A stretch of DNA of 64,000 nucleotides. Origin: OMG group bacterium (lineage in GTDB: Bacteria; Pseudomonadota; Gammaproteobacteria; Pseudomonadales; Azotimanducaceae). The notes beneath the pieces are model-generated. The model ran no database searches. It was not told the origin of the DNA and was given only the letters and a program-made list of their open reading frames with translations. How positions within the stretch are numbered: position 1 is the stretch's first letter; each line of letters opens with the position of its first letter. A program made the translations under genes and the position numbers. Below, one piece after another: positions 35,674 through 45,478 of this stretch. The stretch covers positions 62,001-126,000 of the forward strand of contig JAAXGW010000007.1 of NCBI GenBank assembly GCA_012267385.1, given 5' to 3'.

Positions 35674-36830
35674 TTGCTTGTGCTTTGTGGCCTGACGTTG
35701 GCAAGTTGCGCGTCAATTCACTCTCCTGAACCTGGAGGTCCGTTATATGAGCAATCTGTTAAAGAGACTCAACAAGCGATTCTCGAAACAATCGAAAAAG
35801 AGACACTACTAAGAGGACTCACTTACCCAATACTGTCGGCCAACGCGGATTTGTGTGGGGCGCAGCGCACATACAAGCTAGGGTTTGAGTGGATCACTCT
35901 AAATGACCTAGGCAAAGTCGGTCGCATTCAAAGAGATGCTGGCGCTGCAATAGGTATCGGAACCTACCCTTACATAACTGTAGTTACACCTGGATCGCCG
36001 GCTCACCAAGCTGGACTCCGGCAAGGTGACACCTTGGTGTCTCTCAATGAATCCCCCATAAGTGAAGATAAGGAGAGGAATTTCATCCCGTGGCTCGAAA
36101 GTGGAAGTAAGGTCGTCCGAGCATACCGACGAAATTTGGACAGATGGCTCAACTGGACCGTGCTTGGTGGCACGGCGGTATCGATTGAATACAACAGAGG
36201 CGGAGACATCCACTCAATTGAAGTGCAACCAAGAAAGCGGTGTGACTTCAATATTGTGATAGTAGATCACGAAGAATTGAGTTCGCGCGCAGTCGAAAAC
36301 ACGATCTTCTTTCCTCTGCACTCTTCGACTTTGCAGAAAATGACACGGAAATTCAGTTCATCATTGCGCACGAAATGGCACACAGAATATACGGTCATAG
36401 AGCTGGAAAACTCACACCGTTAAGAGCACTCGCTCTTGGCATTGATGCACTAATGAATTATGGTCTGGTTACAACTCAGATCGTCGCGGGAATTATTTCC
36501 GGCGATGACTTGGATGGACAAGTGTGGGCTCCGGGCGCGATATTTTCCCACCAAAATAATCCGCCTTATCGGCATGTGTTGGAAAAACAAGCAGACTACT
36601 TAGCAATGTACATGTTGGCTCGTGCAAATATCGACGTCAGTGATATTGACATTTTTTGGGAGCGTATTCCAACTGACTCGCATCTCATGGAGATCCATGT
36701 AACTGAAGAAGGACGTATCGATAACATGATGGCGATACAAGAAGAATTGAAACAAAAAATCGAAGCAGGCTCGACGTTGAGTCCATCAAAGGATCGGAAA
36801 GTGCACAGCGAGAGTGATGGCTCACAATAG
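35674..36830 (+). pseudogene. decayed M48/PDZ metalloprotease lipoprotein, second copy
   Basis: The first frame (35674-36423) encodes a lipoprotein leader ending in LASC, a PDZ-like domain with SPAHQAGLRQGDTLVSL, and then runs out of frame. The second frame (to 36830) begins within QFIIAHEMAHRIYGH, giving the zinc motif HEMAH, and carries the ligand region EKQADYLAMY. One added T near 36312-36318 joins them. The 5' end also lacks an in-frame ATG; an ATG at 35634 is in another frame. With the gaps repaired it matches the intact gene at 389-1432 throughout. Two breaks make a pseudogene more likely than for the single-break genes. Confidence 0.75.
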
Positions 36831-37116
36831 CGCGAGAGGAACGTGCACTCATCTGACCGGAATTTCGTTTTGGATGAGAAGGAGAACGTCTCCAACCCTA
36901 CGGTAGGACGACACTAGTTCAAGGCATCGGGGGGATACTCAGTTTGCGACAAATAAAACTAGTCCTCGCACAATCCATTGTCTTGAAGGGCTTAAAGACG
37001 CCTTGCGAAACAGTACTGGCGTTAGCGTTGAAAGTATATTTGATAGACACACCACACGCACGGTACGTTTTTTGCTTCTTTAGCAACTATTGAATTTGAA
37101 TTGAGGAATTTCAAAC

Positions 37117-37707
37117 ATGAACACTCCAACTCAGGCAATTGCAAAAACCATAGCACTTCTCGCCATAGTATTCGTTAGTCTCGGGGTGAATGCGGCCGAA
37201 CGTCAGTCCTACTTTGCAGTGGAATATGGTCAGATCGCCAACAAATTTACTGATGTGTTTGAAGGACCGTCGGTGCGCGCTTCCGTAGGCCTCAAGCTAA
37301 ACCGTAGTTTTGGTCTTGAAGCTGCCTATGAATACAGTTCAGGTGGAACTGCGACAGACAATCTCTGGGATTTTGATTCCACTGGTACGCGGTACTTTGA
37401 CGATATCAATACCCTCAGCGTTTTTGGAACTGCCGAATGGGACGTGAACCCTCGGTTCTCTTTCTTTACTAAAGTTGGAGTGGCGCGCGGAACCGTGGAC
37501 TACACCATACCCGATGCGATTTATCGACCAACCTCGGATACTTTGACTGAAACCAATGTAGTACTAATCCTTGGTGTCGCCATGCCGATGAATAGTGAGT
37601 ACGACGTTACTTTTTCGGTCAAGGAGAATTTCAGCGCCAATTTCTTTGGGCTAGGAGACAGTTTCGACTCTTCGACCGTTTGTGTTGGCTTTCGCCGCAG
37701 GTGGTAA
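37117..37707 (+). CDS. outer-membrane beta-barrel protein (OmpA-like barrel)
   Basis: 196 aa from the ATG at 37117, with GAGGAAT 10 bp upstream. A signal peptide ends near VNAA. The rest is built of short amphipathic strands, including a typical GLEAAYEYSSGG turn, and ends in FRRRW. Length and pattern fit an eight-strand porin-like barrel without a peptidoglycan-binding domain. The conserved GVARG glycine pattern resembles outer-membrane beta-barrel domain proteins. It converges with the next gene. Confidence 0.7.
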   Translation: MNTPTQAIAKTIALLAIVFVSLGVNAAERQSYFAVEYGQIANKFTDVFEGPSVRASVGLKLNRSFGLEAAYEYSSGGTATDNLWDFDSTGTRYFDDINTLSVFGTAEWDVNPRFSFFTKVGVARGTVDYTIPDAIYRPTSDTLTETNVVLILGVAMPMNSEYDVTFSVKENFSANFFGLGDSFDSSTVCVGFRRRW

Positions 37708-37758
37708 ATCGGCACAACCACTGAAGGGTAGTAGTACCGATATGAGAGCTAGCCAACC

Positions 37759-37796
37759 GGATAGGTCCGAACCATCCTAAAGTACTCGACCTATCC
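37759..37796. repeat. inverted repeat between convergent genes
   Basis: GGATAGGTC (37759-37767) and GACCTATCC (37788-37796) form a 9-bp stem with a 20-base loop, overlapping the stop of the minus-strand gene. It could mark the end of both transcripts. Confidence 0.35.
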
Positions 37797-38533
37797 CAAC
37801 ACGTTGTAGTTCCCATCCAGAATTAGTCGTGTCGAAACAAAGAGTCCCAACAACGGGCACAAGAACCATGGCGCGTTTGTTCCTAGGATGTAGAGGTACA
37901 GATCTCTTCTAGGGATGTTGACGTGTCGCTTCGCGACGAAGAAACTAGTCCAGTAGACGCTTGTCATATAGACCCATTGCCAACACAGCATCAGCCCTAT
38001 CATGCCTACCAAGTAAGCAGGTACGATGTACGCAGTATATGTCGCATACAAAAAGACTGTCGGTAGCAACGTGACGAATCCGTTGGCGATGTCGACGTTA
38101 AAGCCGTATGTTCGACGGTCCGCAAGGATGGATCATACTGCGCATAGGTAGCCCAGATGTCTGCCCAGGTCTTTGAATTAAAAGCCTGCTTCAAGGGTAT
38201 CTTGGTCGTGAAAAATTCAACATGTGGGAGTCTGCCTGTCTGGACTCGCCGTTCACGCCAATAAGCCGTACGATTCTCAACTCGCGTGCGTTGCAAAAAT
38301 AAACATGCTTCCCACCAGCAAATTAGGATGTTGAACGAGAAGAACACGCTCAGAATCACGTAAATAGTGCAGAATTCTTGCTTTAGGTAGTAACGTGTTC
38401 CAAGACCACAAATGATCAAAATCGTCACACATACAGCGGTGAATGACAATACGCGGACTTTCGGTCCTTTAGAAACCTCTCCTTCGTCGTTTAATCGCCT
38501 CTCGGAGGACGTGCTATCTTTAGTTTGACTCAT
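37791..38533 (-). pseudogene. frameshifted multi-span membrane protein
   Basis: The ORF from 38533 (175 codons) carries two membrane segments and a YAQYDPSLRT stretch, then goes out of frame. The second ORF (to 37791) supplies YGFNVDIANGFVTLLPTVF and three more membrane segments. One added base near 38100-38110 joins them into a protein of about 247 aa with five or so helices. It looks like a conserved integral membrane family with an aromatic-rich core, but I cannot name it. The content on both sides of the break is clean. Confidence 0.55.
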
Positions 38534-38788
38534 TAATGCACTTGATTGCTAACTTAGTTACGTTTTGAGAGAGAATTCAAAGAGGAAAAACATATCCAAG
38601 TCGAGTGTGAAATTTTCCACTAGTATGATGCTCACACAATCGCCCTTACCTCTGCATGAAGGACAAATTCATACATTACATTTTTGTGATTGAAGATCAC
38701 CGACGTTTCATGGATTCGACTCGCAGACAAGTCGTGGGTAAGAATTTCGAGACTACAGTAGAGAGTTATGCTGCTTGCTGATGGTAAT

Positions 38789-39160
38789 CTAGGTGGCAGC
38801 AGCCAAGCGAAAGTTGGTCCATCCCTTGTTGAAACGCCACAGCGCTACACTTACACCGAGAAGAACCGACACAAATATGAACCAAAAATGTCTGGTGAGG
38901 TATAGACCTACAAGAATAGAAATCGCTCCATACTTGGTCATCGGTAAATCATTGCGGACAAAGATGTCCTGATATGCTTCATTGATCGCCTGTAGTGTCG
39001 CGTTGGATATGCTCGCTAGCACGTGTTCGTGAAATAGAAGAGTGCTCAGAAACGGTATCGCAAACCAAGTAATCAAAAACACAACCCCGCAGACAACGAT
39101 TGCCTTTAGCAGACAGAGAACAAGCCCTACTGCGGGGTGAACACCGAAGCTGTTAGTCAT
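38789..39160 (-). CDS. small membrane protein with about three spans
   Basis: 123 aa with hydrophobic segments at about residues 10-40 (long enough for one or two helices), 78-90 and 92-108. The N-terminus has no cleavable signal. It is transcribed in the same direction as its neighbours but separated from them by gaps of over 200 bp. No motif is recognised. Confidence 0.5.
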   Translation of the reverse strand: MTNSFGVHPAVGLVLCLLKAIVVCGVVFLITWFAIPFLSTLLFHEHVLASISNATLQAINEAYQDIFVRNDLPMTKYGAISILVGLYLTRHFWFIFVSVLLGVSVALWRFNKGWTNFRLAAAT

Positions 39161-39382
39161 GATCTTCGGTACGTTAAAGAATTTGTCATTTCGATTTCAT
39201 AGAACAGAGTGATGAACCAGTAGTTTGTACTCCTAGGTGAAGTACAACTACGGACACACAAACGATTATAAAAATTTTTTCTACCGCCGATCTCTAAGCA
39301 AAGATATTGTCTTGAGACTCATAATCATAAACAGAAAATTTGGGAGTTCTCGTTCCCCTAAATCTTGAGCGAGACTCATTGT

Positions 39383-40528
39383 TCAAATGTTCTCGATTGT
39401 CTCCTGCACTGCAACATCGACAACTTCGCGCAATGCCTCTTCAGTAGACGTTTGATTGAGCAGAGCTAATCTGTATTGATCGAGCTGACGATCTGCGCTC
39501 GTTCCATTTCTCACGATTTCTCGTGCATGTTCGATCTCATTGACGCAATCTAACGCTTCCGCATCTTCTTGAATTTCAGAAATTAGTCTATCCAAAATGT
39601 CAGCTATGTCAGTACGTTTAGCGTCATTTGGATCAGCTAGGAATGCGAAGATACCGTATCGTTGTGCCTGAAAACGGTTCTCAAATATGATTTCCGTCAG
39701 AATCTCGTCGGACACCAGGGATCCCGCGGACTGAGTTCTCATGATTTTTCGTATCAAACATGCATAGAGTGCTACCAGAGTCATCGTATCTTCCACTCGG
39801 GGACAAACGTCACACACTCTCAATTCAATAGTAGGGTATTTGTTTGAGGGTCTGATGTCCCACCACATTTCACCCGAATCTCCGATGAACCCCCACTTTT
39901 GCAACTCTCGTTCTAACGACTTGAACTCTTCATAGCTTGATAGTGCTCTGGGTAATCCCGTACGGGGTATTCCGGCCAAAAAGTTCATCCGAGAACTCTT
40001 GTACCCAGTCTCTAACCCTTCCCGAAAAGGCGACGAGGTGGACAGTCCCAAGAACAAAGGAAGATAGTGTCGTACGATGTTCATGACCCGAATTCTCACA
40101 TCCGGGTCTCCAAATCCGGCATGAATGTGCATACCACCGATCAACATTCTCCGAACGATTTCTTGATACAACATCGCGGAATTTTCATATCGTTCTTTGG
40201 GTGTGGGTCTCTGATCCTGCCATGCAGCAAATGGATGAGTCGATATCGCCACAATGTCGCAGCCAAATTTCTTAGCAGTTGTATAGATTGTGCTTCGAGT
40301 CTCGAGTATGGCCTCGCGTACTTCTTTGATGGAATGACAAACGCGAGTGTTGGTTTCGATTTGTGATCTTAGCAATTCCCGAACGACGTTGTGAGGTTCG
40401 GAATTTCTCTCACACTCGTCAAAAATCTGTGGATCGGGGTCCGAGATTAAGTCTCTCGTCTCAGGGTCAATAAGAAATGCTTCTTCTTCGACTCCAAGTG
40501 AAATTTCTAGACCACTGTTTTTTACCAT
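39383..40528 (-). CDS. ybdK: carboxylate-amine ligase, YbdK/GCS2 family
   Basis: 381 aa. The N-terminal GVEEEAFLID, then SQIETNT, then the central MHIHAGFGDPD and the later ELRVCDVCPRVEDT are diagnostic for the glutamate-cysteine ligase type 2 (GCS2) family, YbdK branch. These are ATP-dependent ligases that join a glutamate-like carboxylate to an amine; weak gamma-glutamyl-cysteine synthesis has been shown for E. coli YbdK. Length matches the family. The ATG at 40528 lies inside the last codons of a possible 79-codon upstream ORF, so translational coupling is possible. Confidence 0.88.
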   Translation of the reverse strand: MVKNSGLEISLGVEEEAFLIDPETRDLISDPDPQIFDECERNSEPHNVVRELLRSQIETNTRVCHSIKEVREAILETRSTIYTTAKKFGCDIVAISTHPFAAWQDQRPTPKERYENSAMLYQEIVRRMLIGGMHIHAGFGDPDVRIRVMNIVRHYLPLFLGLSTSSPFREGLETGYKSSRMNFLAGIPRTGLPRALSSYEEFKSLERELQKWGFIGDSGEMWWDIRPSNKYPTIELRVCDVCPRVEDTMTLVALYACLIRKIMRTQSAGSLVSDEILTEIIFENRFQAQRYGIFAFLADPNDAKRTDIADILDRLISEIQEDAEALDCVNEIEHAREIVRNGTSADRQLDQYRLALLNQTSTEEALREVVDVAVQETIENI

Positions 40529-40761
40529 GCGATAGAGCTGACCGCTGTCCCCATTTGATTAAACGTGAAAATCCTACTGATAGTTTCATTGATACATTGA
40601 CAGACAGATCTAGTTGGTAGACCGGTGCTAAAACACACCCGAATGTTGATGGGAGTTTGAACACCGGACAAGTCATCTACCATCTCCCGCCAGCTGCTTT
40701 CGTGTACGGCTAAGTCCCACATTCGTATCTCACTTTTTAATAGGATCCGATTTAGACTCAT
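40522..40761 (-). CDS. possible small protein overlapping the YbdK start
   Basis: A 79-codon ORF from the ATG at 40761 that ends in ATGGTAA, overlapping the start codon of the ligase gene by 7 bp, as in translationally coupled pairs. No domain is recognised and no ribosome binding site is clear, so it may be chance. Confidence 0.3.
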   Translation of the reverse strand: MSLNRILLKSEIRMWDLAVHESSWREMVDDLSGVQTPINIRVCFSTGLPTRSVCQCINETISRIFTFNQMGTAVSSIAW

Positions 40762-40808
40762 GATTCCAATCCAAAGCTACAGATCTCAACTACTGAACTT
40801 TAAACAAG

Positions 40809-42263
40809 CTATTCAAACGCACCAAACTCGAAGCACTGAATAGCACGTGTAGTACACTCGTCTAACCATGGTTCGAATCTTTCTTTCACCGAGTCTGCGG
40901 ATTCGCGATAATTGATAATGAATGGTTCCTTGGTCAAGCGAATGGGAGTAGTTGTTTCGTTCTTGACTTCCTCGGAATGAACTTCCTCAAACCAAAGTCC
41001 CGAGCAAGCTAGCAATCCATTGAAGTCCTGACCAAAGCCATGGAACGAAATAAGTAGGACTCCATGTAATCCATCCCGCATATCAAGGCGAAGCCACGAG
41101 CGATACGTTCTTGTGTCTGCGAAGTAGCCTAATTGTTTCGCGACTTCTACTATCTGATGCCTGTAGTAATAGTCAGTTCGAGTACGCTCATCACCTGTTG
41201 CAATTCGAAACTCGGCACTCGGCAGTAACGGGGGACCTAGTTCTCTGGTAAGTTCTTTTCGTAAAAGGGTCAGTTGTTCGTAGGTAAACGAATGAAGCTG
41301 TTGCGCAATTTCGATGGCTTGATTTAATTCCCTCTGTAACGAGGTTTTTCGCTCCTGCAATCGACGACGTGTTTCTGATATTTGTTGTTTTCTCTCTGAA
41401 GCTCGTTCGGTTATGCGCGCAATCGATAAAGCACTGACGAAGTTCTTTTTCTGCATTTCGCCAAAAAAGGCAGCCAATTCATGAAGCTGGCCATTGTCAG
41501 CACTTTCCAAAGCTTCAATGTATCGAGCGCAATCTTTTTCGCGAACGATTAGTGGAAACCAATCCACTTGGATAAACACTAGAGACGCAAGTGCTCGCGC
41601 TACGCGGCCGTTTCCATCTTGGAATGGGTGTATGCTTGTAAAACCATGATGTAACCAAGCTGCTTCCACCTCAGGAGCGACATTGTCCTTGTAGTGCTTT
41701 TGATGTAAATCGCACAACTTATCCATTTCTGCGCTAACGTGTTCCGGAGGACAATATTGGTGAACTAGTCCGTTTTTGCGCGTCGGATTATTAGGTTGTT
41801 TTTTGTATTCGCCTCTTAGCAGAGGTACTTCGATCGTTTGTCCAAACTTATCAATTGCTTCGCAAGTGTCCTGATGACTAGTGATCAGGCCGTGTAGTTC
41901 TTTGATGTATCCCGGTGTCAATTCACGCACTTGCTTAACAAAACTAAATAGGTGTTCCAAAGCAGACTCGTGGTCTTTAATTAAGAGCTCTATCTGTTTG
42001 GCATTTTGGGATGTGTTCGAAGGAATGTAATCTGCGACAATACCGTTTGTAATGAGGATCTGAGTAATTCCACGATCCAGAGTATAAAGTCTCTCGATTA
42101 ACCCAGTCTCAATCGCCCATTCTCGCTTAAGTTCGGTTTCAAATTGAGCAAACGACCGTCCGCTTTGTATCTTGTGTTTTTGTTCTTCCCAAACACCGTG
42201 TAAAGACCGGAGCTCCTGCATCGCAAGTGAATCGGGAGATTCATCGTAATCTCGTACGCGCAC
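40809..42263 (-). CDS. Fic-domain protein (probable AMP-transferase)
   Basis: 484 aa. The Fic core HPFQDGNGR starts at His212 and is complete, so adenylylation or related transfer of a nucleotide phosphate to a protein is expected. An N-terminal helix contains the pattern T-G-L-I-E (Thr53-Glu57), matching the position of the autoinhibitory motif (S/T-x3-E-G/N) of class II Fic proteins; here the residue after Glu is Arg rather than Gly or Asn. A long coiled coil follows (about residues 285-325), then a C-terminal domain of unknown role. The start is a GTG without a strong ribosome binding site. Confidence 0.85.
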   Translation of the reverse strand: MRVRDYDESPDSLAMQELRSLHGVWEEQKHKIQSGRSFAQFETELKREWAIETGLIERLYTLDRGITQILITNGIVADYIPSNTSQNAKQIELLIKDHESALEHLFSFVKQVRELTPGYIKELHGLITSHQDTCEAIDKFGQTIEVPLLRGEYKKQPNNPTRKNGLVHQYCPPEHVSAEMDKLCDLHQKHYKDNVAPEVEAAWLHHGFTSIHPFQDGNGRVARALASLVFIQVDWFPLIVREKDCARYIEALESADNGQLHELAAFFGEMQKKNFVSALSIARITERASERKQQISETRRRLQERKTSLQRELNQAIEIAQQLHSFTYEQLTLLRKELTRELGPPLLPSAEFRIATGDERTRTDYYYRHQIVEVAKQLGYFADTRTYRSWLRLDMRDGLHGVLLISFHGFGQDFNGLLACSGLWFEEVHSEEVKNETTTPIRLTKEPFIINYRESADSVKERFEPWLDECTTRAIQCFEFGAFE

Positions 42264-42874
42264 CCAAGAAGTTTTTTTTCAGATCGTTCATTTCGTCGGA
42301 TGGTGTCTCACTGCAGCGGGCTTCCTACTGTACCATGTTTGAATGAACAGTATGTAAGGTCTCAGTGACCCACGCCAGCAGATCCAAAGATAAAAAAGCT
42401 GAAGTATCGTTGGATTGGTTCGAATGCTCTAATTGAACTAGCTTCGTAGATTTTGCTGCATGTATTCCGCTATGAAATATTTTATTTTTTGTACAACTCC
42501 AATTAGGTAAACAGGTACAGTCGGAACGATAAATCGCTCTGTATGTAGATTTGAATGGAATGCTCGAGATTGTTGGCGCGTTCTTGTTGAGACGAACCAC
42601 AAACTCGTAGCCTACCAAGTATCGTTCTGGATACACTATTGGGGAACAGACATTCAACACGAATGGACTTCGTCGAGGTTTGAAGAATCTGATAGTGAAG
42701 ATTCAGAGTCGGAAATTTAGGACTCCGTCTCGTTTGATAATCCTCCTTGACGTTCATTACTTCATTCATCTCGTCAACGAGTTCCCCACAATGACTCCGA
42801 ACAATTACACACCAAACATACAGCTGAAGTACTCTTAAAATAATTCTTCAATGTCGTCGTCGAGGACTCGACCA
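42264..42874. other. gap between the Fic gene and a beta-barrel gene
   Basis: About 600 bp with no clear gene. A plus-strand frame ending near 42720 encodes a Trp-rich, acid-ended stretch (VSFWIHYWGTDIQHEW then Ser/Glu/Asp) but has an in-frame stop upstream and no start, so it may be a remnant. The minus-strand ORFs here have no recognisable content. Confidence 0.35.
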
Positions 42875-43381
42875 ATGAAAAAATTTGCATTAGTTTTCTT
42901 GCTCATCGTGGCTGTGCCGGCAGTGTCGCAAATCAGCGACAAGTGGTATCTGCTCGGAGGCATAGGTGGTTACACTAGAGTTGATTTTGATACCGAACCC
43001 ATATGGCATGTAGGTGCTGGACTTCAGATTAGTGAGAGATTTGGCATTGAATTAGCCCATTGGCCTGGATTCAGAAGCCTAGGACCGAATATGGATGACG
43101 TGGAAGTTTCCCATACGGCCGTAACCGCCACATTTAGAGCTTGGCGAATTTATCGAAATCCCGACGTGCAGTTCGTATTCAAAGGTGGAACTTCCCGTGT
43201 CAAATCGATCAATCACGACGAGGTTGGTACGCCCGCAGTATCCGTGAGCCCTTTTATTATGACTGCTGGTATTGTCATTAACCCACAAGCAAAACGTTCG
43301 TTTGAATTTTCGGTAACGAGGTCACAGGAGAAGAGTGAACTCTCTGATACGCTCAAAGCTTCCCTGCGAATCAGGTTTTAG
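42875..43381 (+). CDS. small outer-membrane beta-barrel protein
   Basis: 168 aa from the ATG at 42875, after CGAGGA. A signal peptide (KKFALVFLLIVAVPAVS) is followed by strands such as WYLLGGIGGYTRVDF and a C-terminal LRIRF. The length fits an eight-strand barrel. Other ATGs upstream (42851) would add a Ser/Arg-rich extension without meaning. Function is unknown. Confidence 0.65.
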   Translation: MKKFALVFLLIVAVPAVSQISDKWYLLGGIGGYTRVDFDTEPIWHVGAGLQISERFGIELAHWPGFRSLGPNMDDVEVSHTAVTATFRAWRIYRNPDVQFVFKGGTSRVKSINHDEVGTPAVSVSPFIMTAGIVINPQAKRSFEFSVTRSQEKSELSDTLKASLRIRF

Positions 43382-43479
43382 TAGGCGATAGAATTCAAGA
43401 ATTCTGCTTTGACAAACCTCTTAGAGCTGACTTGTGCAAATCAATGTTCTAGCTGTACTAGAAAGACGGGAACGTCTGG

Positions 43480-44244
43480 CTAGAAAGAGTAAACTAACGA
43501 GAGTCCCACTGAACTCTTCGTATTGTCGGTTGTTGCTTCGACCTTGAGGGACAGGACCCCGCCTCCGAGTGGTCTGAAGGTCGTGTTGGCGTTAAAGGGA
43601 GGATTCTCAAAGTCTCTCTGAATGTAGGCTGAGAGCTCGGTTCTACATGAATCCATGTCCGCCCGCTGCACCGAAGCACCGATTTGGTACTGTTCTGACA
43701 AGCGATAACGAATCCCAACCTTTCCAACTGTCCCTTTTTCTTCGTTGGTATAGGTAGTTTGAGATGGTGGTCGATTCGAATCGAAAATGGAAATCGGAGG
43801 TGCAAAAATGTCTCCGCCGCCCCCACCGATCACAATGGGTCTAGAGGGCCTCGTAGATGTAGTTTTAAACTTCGCGGCACTACTTCCTTTCCCGATCCGG
43901 AAGTATATTGAGATGGTTTCTGTCGAGTAATGCAAGCCCAATCCCGCAAAGGTTCGGAGCAGCGAGAGTTCATACGCAGAGTCGTCTGACAAGTCTCTCG
44001 ATTGTGTGAAGTCAGCCCAAAAGTGAAAGCCGACTTGGTTGTTTTGCGAAGAGTTTCGATACAAATTCTTTGAAACATTGATGTCGCCGAAAAGGTTTAA
44101 ATCGTCCGACAAGTACTCGGAATCTTGGTCGGAAAGAGACACCCCCATGTCCCAATAGTCGTAAGAAATGTCGTCGGCAGGATGAACCGCTAGCGTAAAG
44201 CACAATGAAATAACTGAACACCACCCGAAATGGACGAGTTTCAT
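43480..44244 (-). CDS. outer-membrane beta-barrel protein
   Basis: 254 aa. An N-terminal signal peptide (to about residue 23, ending AVHPA) is followed by long alternating strands and a Gly-rich loop (IGGGGGDIFAPP) between two strands. It ends in LVYSF, a normal barrel terminus. It is longer than the other small barrels here, so ten or twelve strands are possible. No family is recognised. Confidence 0.65.
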   Translation of the reverse strand: MKLVHFGWCSVISLCFTLAVHPADDISYDYWDMGVSLSDQDSEYLSDDLNLFGDINVSKNLYRNSSQNNQVGFHFWADFTQSRDLSDDSAYELSLLRTFAGLGLHYSTETISIYFRIGKGSSAAKFKTTSTRPSRPIVIGGGGGDIFAPPISIFDSNRPPSQTTYTNEEKGTVGKVGIRYRLSEQYQIGASVQRADMDSCRTELSAYIQRDFENPPFNANTTFRPLGGGVLSLKVEATTDNTKSSVGLSLVYSF

Positions 44245-44346
44245 AGATTCTCACTACCTCTCAATTTCCTCAATGTGAAGTTGCCTCTGGCAATCGAAGC
44301 ACTACTAGTAAAGAGACAATGTAACCACTTATGGAGTTCCTTTTCT

Positions 44347-44886
44347 CTAGTCGTGATTCTCCTCAGAACCGTGTTCGCTACCGCCGGATTCGCCGACTTC
44401 TGGGTGTGCGCCCCAAGTATCGAACTCTTCGTCAACGGCAGTTAGACTGACTTCCATAGATGCACCTGCATCAAGATCGCTTGGCTCCGTAGGACCCAGT
44501 TCTGTGCCATTAGAGAGATGTACTTCCACTCTGACGAGCTTGAGAGTTTCCTCGGTAGTGTTCTCCACGGTCCCGGTGAATGCTTGCGTTTCGCCATCAT
44601 AATTCAAAACTAGGCGGGCTCCGTTTCTAGTCTCGTCGTAGGTATCCGTTTTTGCGTACTGCGTTCCTGATTCCTCTCCAGACTCTTCTCCTCCGGTTCC
44701 TTCGCCTGAGTGCTCGCCGTCACTGGAAGCTTCACTTCCGTGCTCTTCATCGCCGGATTCACCCGAGTCGACCTCCGCACTTTCTTCTGTGTTTGAGTCA
44801 TCTTCTTCCATATTACAAGAACTCAATCCAAACACCAAGGCCAAGATCAATCCCAGTATTAAAAGGGCGGTTTTTTGTTTCGTCAA
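44347..44886 (-). CDS. acidic lipoprotein with FxLYD-like domain
   Basis: 179 aa from the TTG at 44886, with AAGGAG 5 bp upstream. The lipobox LSSC follows a hydrophobic leader. The mature protein begins with about 50 residues almost entirely Glu, Asp, Ser, Gly and His, then a small beta-sandwich (FTGTVENTTEETLKLVRVEVHL) like FxLYD-type domains, and a short acidic tail. The leader and first codons are nearly the same as those of the lipoprotein at 45177, although the rest differs. Confidence 0.7.
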   Translation of the reverse strand: MTKQKTALLILGLILALVFGLSSCNMEEDDSNTEESAEVDSGESGDEEHGSEASSDGEHSGEGTGGEESGEESGTQYAKTDTYDETRNGARLVLNYDGETQAFTGTVENTTEETLKLVRVEVHLSNGTELGPTEPSDLDAGASMEVSLTAVDEEFDTWGAHPEVGESGGSEHGSEENHD

Positions 44887-45176
44887 TTTTTCTCCTTGTT
44901 CCTTTTGTTTGGAGTCGCTTTGCTCGAATTCTAAGCGAATTCGGGACTAGATTCAGGGACCTAGCCCCTCAGTTCGATGATGTATACGGAATACAACTAA
45001 GCGAGCTAGGGCAAAGCTACGCTAATGGCGTTGAGAATCTATTCTGACGTACGTGAGGGGCACACCAGCAGTGGTCTCCACGGTTTCACCGGGAATCGAA
45101 CACGCTCCTACCTCGACAAGTAGAGTGAGGCGAGCGTTATGTCGAGTTCAATGTTAAGTTTTGGTCTTTTCTACTG

Positions 45177-45458
45177 CTACTCTGATTCCTCTTCGGACAT
45201 GTCATCGTCGGAAGTTTCATCCATTTCCTCCTCGTCCATGTCGGCATCATCCATGTCTGAGTCGTCCATGTCGTCCATTTCCATATCAGCATCGTCCATA
45301 TCAGACTCTGCGTTCTCCATGGTTTCAGCGTCTGCTTCCTCTTCTTGCTCGGCTTCGTCCCCGTTTGCGGAGTCATCCTCCGTGTTACAAGAACTGAGTC
45401 CGAACACTAAGACTAGGATCAATCCCAGCGTTGCGAGGAACGTGTTGAGTTTCTTCAT
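45177..45458 (-). CDS. very acidic Met/Asp-rich lipoprotein
   Basis: 93 aa from the ATG at 45458, which follows AGGAGA. The leader (LGLILVLVFGLSSC) ends in a lipobox. The rest, about 65 residues, consists of Asp, Glu and Met with a loose repeat DMDDADM/EMDDMDD. No folded domain is apparent. Such Met- and Asp-rich tails could bind metal ions or act as a charged surface tether; this is inference. It shares its leader with the gene at 44347, suggesting domain shuffling behind a common export signal. Confidence 0.7.
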   Translation of the reverse strand: MKKLNTFLATLGLILVLVFGLSSCNTEDDSANGDEAEQEEEADAETMENAESDMDDADMEMDDMDDSDMDDADMDEEEMDETSDDDMSEEESE

Positions 45459-45478
45459 GTTATCTCCTGTTTCTGAAG

